From assembly GCA_002729525.1 (NCBI GenBank), contig PBYI01000036.1:1-63391 (forward strand): a DNA stretch of 63,391 nt. Direction: 5' to 3'. This document shows positions 57,337 to 63,391 of the stretch, one piece after another. This DNA is from Nocardioides sp. (GTDB taxonomy: Bacteria > Actinomycetota > Actinomycetes > Propionibacteriales > Nocardioidaceae). The stretch's first letter is position 1. Each line of letters opens with the position of its first letter. A program made the translations under genes and the position numbers. The notes beneath the pieces were generated by a model. The model made no database searches, was not told the origin of the DNA, and saw nothing but the letters and a program-made list of their open reading frames with translations.

Positions 57337-58167
57337 TCAGTGGCCGAGGAGGTCGACGCGGGCAGGCCACGGGTTTGGCTCGCAGCCCTCCAGGCCCTTG
57401 GTCTGTTGCAGCATGACCGGTGCCATGTGTCCGGACCCGGAGCAGCTGACGTGGGGGTAGCCGAGCGCGTGGCCGGTCTCGTGGTTGACGACGTAGCGCC
57501 GATACCCCGTCAGGTCGCCTGGGTAGCTGTCCGCGCCGAACTGCCACCTCCAGGCGTTGATCACGACGTCCTCGCCGTTGCGGCAGGACAGTCGACCACC
57601 GGTGTCGAGGGGCGCGCACAACTGGTCGGCCGTCTCGGGGGTTGCCAGGACGATGCGCAGGTCAGCGTGGCCGTCGACGCGGACGAGTTGATGGCGGGCC
57701 GCCCAGCCGCGTTGGTCGGTCAACGTCTCTTCGACGAACGCAGCGATGAGCGGAGCCGGGAAGGAGAGTCCGTCCTCGACCTCAACCCGGTAGGTGGTGG
57801 CTCCCTCGGTGGAGACGGCTGGCGCAGCCGCGACCTGGAAGGTCCCGGGGCCTTGTTCTGGAACTCGCGGGGCCGAGCGAGTGCGCTTGGCGGGTGTCGG
57901 ATTTCGGAGCCGGCCCAAGGCGACCTCGCCGTCAGGCTGTTCGGAGGCTTGTGTCGGGGACGGGACTGCGGAGGCCGATGGTTGCGGGGCGGCATCATCA
58001 CGATCGGCGGCGCTGAGGTTCGGCAGGTCCTGCGTGGGGAGAACTGCGGGCACCGCGACCGCGGAGGCAGTCAGCAGACCCGCCAGCACGGCGAGCCGAC
58101 CGCGGGGACGTGCTCCGGCTGCGCGATGGGAGGCATTGCGGCGCGGCGTTGCTCTGTGTTTGCTCAT
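57337..58167 (-). CDS. DUF3152 exported putative zinc metalloprotease
   Basis: A 276-residue protein from ATG 58167: basic N-terminus, one hydrophobic helix (LAVLAGLLTASAVAVPAVL), a Pro/Ser-rich linker and the DUF3152 domain with VVNHETGHALGYPHVSC (HExxHxxGxxH zinc site), LCAPLDTGGRLSCRNGED and EGCEPNPWPA. It is a paralogue of 19211-20152 and of the decayed copy at 60360. It follows the propeller lipoprotein by 14 bp on the same strand. Its repeated occurrence near copper genes suggests a role in maturing or degrading exported metal proteins; this is inference. Confidence 0.88.
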   Translation of the reverse strand: MSKHRATPRRNASHRAAGARPRGRLAVLAGLLTASAVAVPAVLPTQDLPNLSAADRDDAAPQPSASAVPSPTQASEQPDGEVALGRLRNPTPAKRTRSAPRVPEQGPGTFQVAAAPAVSTEGATTYRVEVEDGLSFPAPLIAAFVEETLTDQRGWAARHQLVRVDGHADLRIVLATPETADQLCAPLDTGGRLSCRNGEDVVINAWRWQFGADSYPGDLTGYRRYVVNHETGHALGYPHVSCSGSGHMAPVMLQQTKGLEGCEPNPWPARVDLLGH

Positions 58168-58181
58168 CGTTGTCGCCCGGG

Positions 58182-59015
58182 TCAGAGCACTCGGGTCCAG
58201 GTCGCGCCGGCATCGGTGGACCGGAGGACGGTGGTCTCGGTGGCGGCGTACCAACCCTGCTCGCTGATCGTGAAGGCGGCCGGCTGCCCATCGATCGAGC
58301 CGGTCTTCTTCCAGCTTTGGCCATCGTCGGAGCTGATGCGGACAGCCCCGTCCGGAGCGATTCCCGCCAAGGTGCCGTCGGGTGCGGTGTCGAGATAGGT
58401 GGTGGTCGGGCCGCCGAGCTCGCGCGTCTCGCCGGTCGCGGGGTTGATGGTCATGAGCTGTGCCTGGTCGGTGGTCGCGATCAGCTGGTCTTGGGTCTCG
58501 GTGGCTGCGACGCTGAGTAGTGGGGCTGTCAGCACCTCTTCGAAGGTTGCGCGGTCCTCGGTGCGCAGCAGGCGACCGGAGGTGGCGTCGTAGGCGTAAA
58601 GCACGTTGCCGGCAGGCTCGAGGATATGGAAGTCCGCCTCGCCCTGGAGGGCGAGCGGCTTCCAGGTCTGGCCGGCATCGGTGGACTCGATGAGGCCGAG
58701 GTGCGGAGGCAGGTCCTCGCGGAGGTCCGGGTGGCCGCTGCCCAGGAAGTGGCCCGGTCCGACCACGGTGAAGGCCATGGTGTCCTGATACCGGTCCGCG
58801 ACCCGCGTGGGCTCGTGGTCGTCCTTGACATGGAAGAGCCCGAAGTGGGTGGCGACGTAGAGGGTGCCGTCGGCGGGATCGATGCCGAGCCCGTGGATGT
58901 GGCCGACCTCGGTGTCGTCAGCGGAGGGGGCTTCGGCCGGGGTCTCGTTGCTGCACCCGGCCAAGAGGGCTGTGGTGAGCGCGAGGGTTGCGGTGGTGAG
59001 GCTGGTTCGGTTCAT
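58182..59015 (-). CDS. F510_1955-type propeller lipoprotein
   Basis: A 277-residue lipoprotein: signal peptide with lipobox ALLAGCSNE, then HIHGLGIDPADGTLYVATHFGLF, the signature of the F510_1955 family (labelled glycosylhydrolase, related to BNR/YCF48 propellers). Asp-box-like turns STDAGQTWKPL, SSDDGQSWKKTG and STDAGATWTRV mark the blades. No catalytic residues of a glycosidase can be pointed to. These lipoproteins commonly accompany DUF305 and copper genes in actinobacteria. ATG 59015. Confidence 0.87.
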   Translation of the reverse strand: MNRTSLTTATLALTTALLAGCSNETPAEAPSADDTEVGHIHGLGIDPADGTLYVATHFGLFHVKDDHEPTRVADRYQDTMAFTVVGPGHFLGSGHPDLREDLPPHLGLIESTDAGQTWKPLALQGEADFHILEPAGNVLYAYDATSGRLLRTEDRATFEEVLTAPLLSVAATETQDQLIATTDQAQLMTINPATGETRELGGPTTTYLDTAPDGTLAGIAPDGAVRISSDDGQSWKKTGSIDGQPAAFTISEQGWYAATETTVLRSTDAGATWTRVL

Positions 59016-59084
59016 GGCGCGGACTCCGATGTGAGGGGTGTCGGGCAGGCGCGGAGGCCCGGCTGCCCGACACCGAAGACGGCG

Positions 59085-59651
59085 TCAGGGCTTCAGCAGC
59101 TCCTGCATCGTCTGGATCTCCTCGGTCTGCGTGGCCTCGATCTCCTCGGCCAGCGCGAGGGCGTCGGGGAACTCGCCTTCGGCCTGCTCGGTCTGCGCCA
59201 TCTCGATCGCGCCCTCGTGGTGCGCGATCATCATGGTGAGGAACATCTGGTCGAACTCGGATCCCGACGAGCCCTCGAGGTCACCCATCTCCTCCTCGGT
59301 CATCATCCCGGCCATGCCGTCCGACGACATGTCGCCATGGTCCATGCCCGACATGTCCTCGTCCGGGACGTCCTCGCCCCACGACTCCAGCCACCCGGTC
59401 ATGGTCTCGATCTCCGGGTCCTGCGCCGCCTTGATCTCGGCGGCCACATTCTTGACCTCCGCGCTTTCGGCGCGGGTCTCGGCGAGCTGGGCCATCTCCA
59501 CGGCCTGCTGGTGGTGGGGGATCATCTGCTGGGCGAAGGCGACGTCGGCGTCGTTGTGCCCGGCTGCGGAGCCGCTGCCGTCGTCGTTGCCGCACGCGGC
59601 GAGGGTGAGCAGCGAGGCTGCGACGAGTGCGGCGGTGAGGGTCTTGCGCAT
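59085..59651 (-). CDS. DUF305 lipoprotein
   Basis: A 188-residue lipoprotein (lipobox LTLAACGND). It has two half-domains, each with a His-His pair: VAFAQQMIPHHQQAVEMAQLAE and MFLTMMIAHHEGAIEMAQTEQ; between them is an Asp/Met-rich stretch (EDMSGMDHGDMSSDGM). DUF305 proteins are ferritin-like four-helix bundles linked to copper resistance. ATG 59651 is preferred over an upstream in-frame start at 59705. It lies 69 bp before the propeller lipoprotein on the same strand. Confidence 0.92.
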   Translation of the reverse strand: MRKTLTAALVAASLLTLAACGNDDGSGSAAGHNDADVAFAQQMIPHHQQAVEMAQLAETRAESAEVKNVAAEIKAAQDPEIETMTGWLESWGEDVPDEDMSGMDHGDMSSDGMAGMMTEEEMGDLEGSSGSEFDQMFLTMMIAHHEGAIEMAQTEQAEGEFPDALALAEEIEATQTEEIQTMQELLKP

Positions 59652-59735
59652 GGGTGTTTCTCCATCTGTGTGATCGGTGTCTGGGCAGGCGAATGTCCGA
59701 GTCACCCCGGAGGGGTGTCTCGTGGCGGGTGCCTG

Positions 59736-60197
59736 TCAGCAGCGGATCACGCAGAGTCTGCGCAGGTCGGGCGGGTCACGGTCTCGCCCGATGAACACCG
59801 GAAGCGACCATCTCTGCAGTGTGCCCCGAGCAAGGCGGATGCTGCGTCGGTCCAACAACAGTGCGACGCCGAGAAGGAAGCCGGCGAGAATCGCCAGGCA
59901 GAGCTCGAGCAGTCCGCCACCTCCACCCCCGTCAGGGGCTGGGGTCGGGTGGTCGGATGTCGGCTCGTTCGACGTCGTCACCGCGAGAGTGTCGTCGCCG
60001 GTGACGGGGGGGTGGCCGTGTGCTCGATCGTGCCAAGCGGCCGTCACGTCGCTCGAAGCGGGAAGTGGGGTCGCCAGGTGTGCGCCGGTGTGGGAGCCCC
60101 AGCCGTGCATCGACATGAGTCCGAACAGGGCCACGGCCACGGCAGCGAGCGCAAGGCGCGCGCCGGATGCCCGGGTCGCAGTTCGGAGGTCCAGCAT
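59736..60197 (-). CDS. DUF6153 family membrane protein
   Basis: A 153-residue protein: first helix LALAAVAVALFGLMSMHGWG followed by SHTGAH, a polar Thr/Pro/Asp stretch, a second helix after a Gly run (LLELCLAILAGFLLGVALLL), and a basic tail. The MHG..H...AH pattern is that of DUF6153 proteins, small two-helix proteins of unknown function near copper genes. ATG 60197 is internal to a longer frame starting at 60290. It is upstream of the DUF305 lipoprotein on the same strand. Confidence 0.75.
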   Translation of the reverse strand: MLDLRTATRASGARLALAAVAVALFGLMSMHGWGSHTGAHLATPLPASSDVTAAWHDRAHGHPPVTGDDTLAVTTSNEPTSDHPTPAPDGGGGGGLLELCLAILAGFLLGVALLLDRRSIRLARGTLQRWSLPVFIGRDRDPPDLRRLCVIRC

Positions 60198-60359
60198 GGT
60201 CACGATCTTAGGCAGTCGCGGATCGCGGTCGGCTCGCCCGCTACCAACCTTTGACGCGAAGGCTGGGTCGGAGGTCTGCTGGCCAACCATGATCAGAACG
60301 ACCTGTCACCGTCCGCACCGCGAACGCCACTAGTCGGGCCCGAGTTCGGTTGAGGCGCG

Positions 60360-60768
60360 TTGCTGGAATCTCATGCCCTCGTGACGGATCTCTTGTTCTC
60401 GAGCTCTATCGGTGTGAGTATTCTGGTCCGCGTCGGGCACAGCGCCGACCCTCGCGTCGTCCTGGCAAGCCCGGAGACCGCCGACAAGTTCTGCGCAGCG
60501 CTGAACAGCCAGGGTCGGCTCTCCGGCCGCAATGGTGCGAACGTCATGATCAACGCGTGACGATGGCGGCACGGAGCCGACGGGGTACGCCGGCCGCCTC
60601 ATCGACTACCAGCGCTACGTGGTCAACCCCGAGACCGGCCACGCGTTGGGCTATCCGCCCGCGTCCTGCCCTGGCGTGAGGCCGAGCGCTCCGGTGATGG
60701 TCCAGCAGACGCTCGGACTCGACGGTTGCGGGCCCAACGCGTGGCCGGCCGCCGTGGACCTGCGCTGA
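60360..60768 (+). pseudogene. Decayed DUF3152 gene
   Basis: Two frames together reproduce the C-terminal half of DUF3152: DPRVVLASPETADKFCAAL and GRLSGRNGANVMINA end at a TGA (60558-60560), and a second frame reads RLIDYQRYVVNPETGHALGY, then VMVQQTLGLDGCGPNAWPA to TGA 60766. The N-terminal export region is missing, a frameshift and stop interrupt the domain, and the zinc site is ruined: the two terminal His of HExxHxxGxxH read Pro (NPETGHALGYPPA). It is closest to the intact copy at 57337. Confidence 0.85.
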
Positions 60769-60787
60769 CCGCGCGTGACCACGGCGA

Positions 60788-61192
60788 TCAGCCGAGGCTG
60801 GCGATGAGGTCGCGGCAGGCCTGCTCGCATCGACGGCACGCCTCGGCGCAGATCCGGCAGTGCTCGTGCATGTCGGCGTGGCCTTCACACTCCTCGGCGC
60901 ACGCCTTGCAGGCGGTCGCGCAGGCCTCCAGGAATGCGCGGGTCACGTTGACGTCGTATCCGGTGCGCCGCGACAGCGCCTTCCCGGTGGTCAGACAGAT
61001 GTCCGCGCAGTCCAGATCGGTGCGAATGCACTTGGTGAGCTCGGCGACCATATCTTCGGCGAGACAGGCGTCGGCGCAGGCGGTGCACACCTGCGCGCAC
61101 TCGAAACAAGCCGCGATGCACTCGGCCAGCTTGTCCCTGTCGATGTCGCCCAGGCCCTTCGGGTAGGCGTCCAGCATTTTGGTGTGAGCCAT
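60788..61192 (-). CDS. Cys-rich four-helix copper-binding protein (DUF326/Csp-like)
   Basis: A 134-residue protein with about 18 cysteines lining helices, e.g. CIAACFECAQVCTACADACL, DLDCADICL, ACATACKACAEECEGH and CRICAEACRRCEQACR. The pattern is that of DUF326/copper storage proteins (Csp), in which four helices hold many Cu+ ions. There is no signal peptide, so it would be cytosolic (Csp3-like). ATG 61192 follows GAGGAA. It is divergent from an ArsR-type regulator across a palindrome at 61277-61300. Confidence 0.92.
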   Translation of the reverse strand: MAHTKMLDAYPKGLGDIDRDKLAECIAACFECAQVCTACADACLAEDMVAELTKCIRTDLDCADICLTTGKALSRRTGYDVNVTRAFLEACATACKACAEECEGHADMHEHCRICAEACRRCEQACRDLIASLG

Positions 61193-61276
61193 GGTTCCTC
61201 CTCGGCTGCGGCGGTGGGACACCCGGCTGGAGCCCACTGACTCGCCTTCTCTCCTCCTGTACCCAGCTATCGAGAT

Positions 61277-61300
61277 ATATCCGCATAGCCACACGGATAT
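61277..61300. promoter_or_regulatory. Candidate ArsR/SmtB operator
   Basis: ATATCCG and CGGATAT form perfect 7-bp arms around CATAGCCACA, between the divergent Csp-like gene and the regulator gene. The AT-rich arms resemble SmtB/NmtR-type operators. Confidence 0.6.
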
Positions 61301-61318
61301 GTGGGTACTACTACCGGC

Positions 61319-61750
61319 ATGACCGACGTGGACGCGACGACATCGGGTGAGCATCCCGACTCGGGCGGCGGAAGTGGCCTGCGTCACCAGCATCCGGTTG
61401 ACCCCGAGCGGGTAGCGATGGCACGCGAGCGTCTGCCCTCAGCTGAGGAGGGGGACCGGCTCACCAGTGTGCTGTCGCTGATGGCCGATCCCACACGCGC
61501 ACGATTGTTGTACGCCCTCGACGTCGTCGAAGAACTCTGCGTCGGCGACCTGGCACTGGCGCTGTCGGGGAGCGAGGACGCGGTCTCCTACGGCCTTCGG
61601 GTGCTACGCACCGCCGGATTGGTGACGCGACGCAAGGACGGGCGAGTCGTCTACTACCGGCTGGCCGCGGGGTTCCCCGAACCCCTCCGCCAGCACTGCC
61701 TGCGTCAGCTCATCGAGATGTCGCGCGCTCCGGTCGACGTCGAGGTCTGA
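61319..61750 (+). CDS. ArsR/SmtB-family regulator
   Basis: A 143-residue winged-helix repressor from ATG 61319. The N-terminus is His/Gly/Ser-rich (HPDSGGGSGLRHQHPVD). MADPTRARLLYAL starts the DNA-binding part; VEELCVGDLALAL carries the Cys of the alpha-3 site (ELCVCD in CadC/SmtB, here one Cys only), and KDGRVVYYRLA is the wing. The C-terminal helix has RQHCLRQLIEMS, giving a second Cys plus His. The set differs from CmtR and from ArsR proper; Zn2+, Cd2+ or Cu+ are possible. It is divergent from the Csp-like gene. Confidence 0.88.
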   Translation: MTDVDATTSGEHPDSGGGSGLRHQHPVDPERVAMARERLPSAEEGDRLTSVLSLMADPTRARLLYALDVVEELCVGDLALALSGSEDAVSYGLRVLRTAGLVTRRKDGRVVYYRLAAGFPEPLRQHCLRQLIEMSRAPVDVEV

Positions 61751-61805
61751 CGCCCCCGGCAACCGATCACCGCAGACCGTCCCACAACGAAAGGAACCGA
61801 GTCCC

Positions 61806-62474
61806 ATGTCATCCCCGCACCCCCAGCAGCCGTCCGAGGCAACCGAGTCGGACGAAAGCAAGAACGAGAACAAGCAGAAGGCTCACCGGCGGCGAATGTA
61901 TGTGCGGTTCGGGCTGATGATCGCCACCTCCACGGCGGTGATGTTCGTCTTGATGTACTCCAACGTCTTCGCACTCGACCATGTGCGCTGGAGCGAGGAA
62001 CGCTTCTACATGGCGCTGCTGATGGCCGGGGCCATGGCTCTGGTGATGTTCGCGTTCATGCGCAGCATGATGTACAGGAACCGCGCCTACAACGTCGCGC
62101 TCGTCGCAGTCGCGTTGCTGCTCGGTGCCGGTGGGCTGTACCTCTCCCGGTCCCAGGTGCTGGTCGACGACCAGGCCTACATGAACGGGATGATCCCGCA
62201 CCACTCCATCGCCATCTTGACCAGCGAGCGGGCCGACATCGACGACGTACGTGTCCGGGAACTCGCCGACGGCATCATCAAGGCCCAGCGCAAGGAGATC
62301 AAGGAGATGGACTGGCTGGTCGAGGACATCGAGAAGAACGGTCCCGCCACCACGCAGGAGGAGGCGCAGCAGCGCCCCGTTCCCGACTTCGAGGGCCGCG
62401 CCTCCGGCGACCTCGACAACTTCCACCGCCTGTTGGCCGCGCTCGGCCTGTCGGGGATCGAGCCGCAGCGCTGA
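61806..62474 (+). CDS. DUF305 membrane protein
   Basis: A 222-residue protein: Lys/Glu-rich N-terminus, helices (GLMIATSTAVMFVLMYSNVF; MALLMAGAMALVMFAFM; ALVAVALLLGAGGLYLS), and a DUF305 domain with YMNGMIPHHSIAILTSERAD and IIKAQRKEIKEMDWLVED. ATG 61806 is preceded by AAAGGAA. It is a paralogue of 56325-57044 with a normal N-terminus. It follows the ArsR regulator by 55 bp and is probably co-transcribed. Confidence 0.92.
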   Translation: MSSPHPQQPSEATESDESKNENKQKAHRRRMYVRFGLMIATSTAVMFVLMYSNVFALDHVRWSEERFYMALLMAGAMALVMFAFMRSMMYRNRAYNVALVAVALLLGAGGLYLSRSQVLVDDQAYMNGMIPHHSIAILTSERADIDDVRVRELADGIIKAQRKEIKEMDWLVEDIEKNGPATTQEEAQQRPVPDFEGRASGDLDNFHRLLAALGLSGIEPQR

Positions 62475-62555
62475 TCGGTTCCGGGGTTCGATATCTCGAG
62501 CTCTGCAGCCATCCTGACTTCAACATTCCGGACATGTCACAGAGGGGAGCGCGCG

Positions 62556-62900
62556 ATGTACACAGGGCTGATCATCACGGCGACCGGTGTGCTTCTGGTC
62601 GTCTTCTTGGCGTACCTCGTGCACCGGCTGATCGCGGTCTCGACGGATCCGCTGGTGGCCCTTCCCTACCAGTCGGGCTGGCAGCCAACTGAGCATGCGC
62701 TGTCCAGGTACCACGTCCGTTGGTACCTGGCCACGTTGTTGTTCCTCGCCTTCGACGTGGAGATGCTCTTCATGTATCCCTGGGCCGTGGTCGTCGCAGC
62801 GCTCGGGAGCACGGCGATCCTTGAGATGTTCCTCTTCCTCGCCGCGCTGTTCGTCGCGGTGCTCTGGGCGTGGCGGGAGGGCGCGTTGCGATGGGTCTGA
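62556..62900 (+). CDS. NuoA-like NADH-quinone oxidoreductase subunit A
   Basis: A 114-residue protein with three helices and the NuoA core: PYQSGWQPTEHALSRYHVRW, FLAFDVEMLFMYPWAVV and LWAWREGALRW. In complete complex I this subunit is followed by NuoB; here a NuoB-like protein without iron-sulfur cysteines overlaps it. ATG 62556 has GAGGGGAGC upstream. An isolated nuoA next to copper-storage and DUF305 genes suggests a partial or repurposed complex I relative continuing past the window. Confidence 0.88.
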   Translation: MYTGLIITATGVLLVVFLAYLVHRLIAVSTDPLVALPYQSGWQPTEHALSRYHVRWYLATLLFLAFDVEMLFMYPWAVVVAALGSTAILEMFLFLAALFVAVLWAWREGALRWV

Positions 62901-63391
62901 TCTCCGGGATCGGGCGGCTGGCTGCGCGGAACGCACACGTACTCGTGATCGAGACGCCCGGGAGCTGGCAGACCCGCGCAGCGGTCGAGCGGGCCGTTCT
63001 CATGCGAGGTTGGAGACTTGCCTTCTCGCCCGCAGACGCAGACGTGTTGGCGGTGTGCGGAGGACCGGGACCGCAGCTCGGTGAGGCGGTCGAGCTGGTC
63101 TGGCACCAGATGCCGGGCCCGCGGGTACGAGTCGAGGTACGGCACCGCGGCGAGGCGACTACGCGTCTCGACGAGGCACACGACCGTCTGCTCGACACCG
63201 CCCATCACCGGCGTGACGCACGCGACCGCCCAGCCGCACCCGACCTGCTCGCTGACACCGAGATGGACCACGGCGACATGGACCACGGCGAGATGGACCA
63301 CGGCGACATGGACCACGGCGACATGGACCACGGCGACATGGACCACGGCGACATGGACCACGGCGACATGGACCACGGCGACATGGACCAC
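62891..63391 (+). CDS. NuoB-like protein with C-terminal MDHGD repeats (partial)
   Basis: At least 167 aa, open at the window edge. ATG 62891 overlaps nuoA by 10 bp. ADADVLAVCGGPGPQL and ELVWHQMPGPRVRVEV resemble the stretch of NuoB before its last cluster cysteine, but the four Fe-S cysteines are absent (only the Cys in VCGG is seen). From 63263 the protein is a run of MDHGD pentapeptides (one MDHGE), a likely Cu+/Ag+-binding tail like the Met/His-rich tails of copper proteins. Whether more domains follow is not visible. Confidence 0.7.
   Translation, partial: MGLISGIGRLAARNAHVLVIETPGSWQTRAAVERAVLMRGWRLAFSPADADVLAVCGGPGPQLGEAVELVWHQMPGPRVRVEVRHRGEATTRLDEAHDRLLDTAHHRRDARDRPAAPDLLADTEMDHGDMDHGEMDHGDMDHGDMDHGDMDHGDMDHGDMDHGDMDH
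63263..63391 (+). repeat. 15-bp tandem repeat coding MDHGD
   Basis: Eight full copies of a 15-bp unit (ATGGACCACGGCGAC; the second ends in GAG) plus 9 bp up to the window end. Copies 3-8 are identical, indicating recent expansion or homogenisation; the true number is not known because the sequence stops inside the array. Confidence 0.9.

Noticed and set aside
62666..63391. Minus-strand frame beginning with VHVAVVHVAV repeats
   Set aside because: It is the complement of the MDHGD-coding repeat and the nuoA frame, so the repeat is only a reflection.
63263..63391. CRISPR array
   Set aside because: The 15-bp units are contiguous and code in frame for MDHGD; there are no spacers and no cas genes.

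Overview
This is a GC-rich window with actinobacterial codon use, GTG/TTG starts and tightly overlapping operons. DUF3093, DUF3152, DUF3817, DUF6153, BlaI/M56 pairs and an orphan fliL suggest a motile member of the Nocardioidaceae or a relative, but this is inferred from gene content, not from a marker gene. The window reads as accessory metal-resistance and envelope-redox DNA assembled from several modules, with insertion-sequence remnants and tRNA fragments at the joints.

Module 1 (about 1-10.5 kb): the start of an IS3-type transposase, an apolipoprotein N-acyltransferase (lnt) whose 5' end is disturbed, a CadD-type cadmium transporter, and a cmtR - SPC-type P-ATPase - lspA operon that resembles lead/cadmium resistance operons carrying a signal peptidase II. 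MMPL and DHA2-type MFS exporters follow. The module ends in a truncated methyltransferase joined to a decayed IS21 istA.

Module 2 (about 10.5-35 kb): extracytoplasmic thiol, copper and cytochrome genes. They include a DsbA-like protein, VKOR, CcdA, a TlpA-like protein, a second Lnt, CopC, a CopD-CtaG fusion, a CDF exporter, ResB, CcsB, cytochrome bd, an M15 peptidase and several lipoproteins or membrane proteins. Nine near-identical palindromes of the form TACTA-N7-TAGTA sit in front of essentially every operon here, including the operon for a BlaI/MecI-type repressor and an M56 (BlaR-like) protease. The block therefore looks like one self-contained BlaI/BlaR-type regulon devoted to envelope redox and respiration rather than to beta-lactams. 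This is the most interesting system in the window.

Module 3 (36.6-57.06 kb): a copper-resistance island bounded by two direct copies of the 3' end of an initiator tRNA-fMet gene, each followed by a hairpin terminator; these look like attachment sites. Inside are a beta-propeller protein, an ABC exporter whose ATPase carries a YHS domain, a multicopper oxidase, a SHOCT protein, an OmpR-type two-component system, a thiol relay (glutaredoxin-like, CcdA-like and a broken peroxiredoxin), csoR, copZ, copA and a second P1B-ATPase with an unusual CPD motif. A direct repeat of TGAAG at 11-bp spacing occurs five times in promoter regions and is the likely response-regulator box.

Module 4 (57.06-63.39 kb): copper-associated accessory genes, comprising DUF3152 (one intact, one decayed), an F510_1955-type propeller lipoprotein, DUF305 proteins, DUF6153, a Cys-rich four-helix copper-storage-like protein with a divergent ArsR regulator, a nuoA-like gene and a NuoB-like protein running into MDHGD repeats at the window edge. 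No integrase, CRISPR array, rRNA or complete tRNA was seen.
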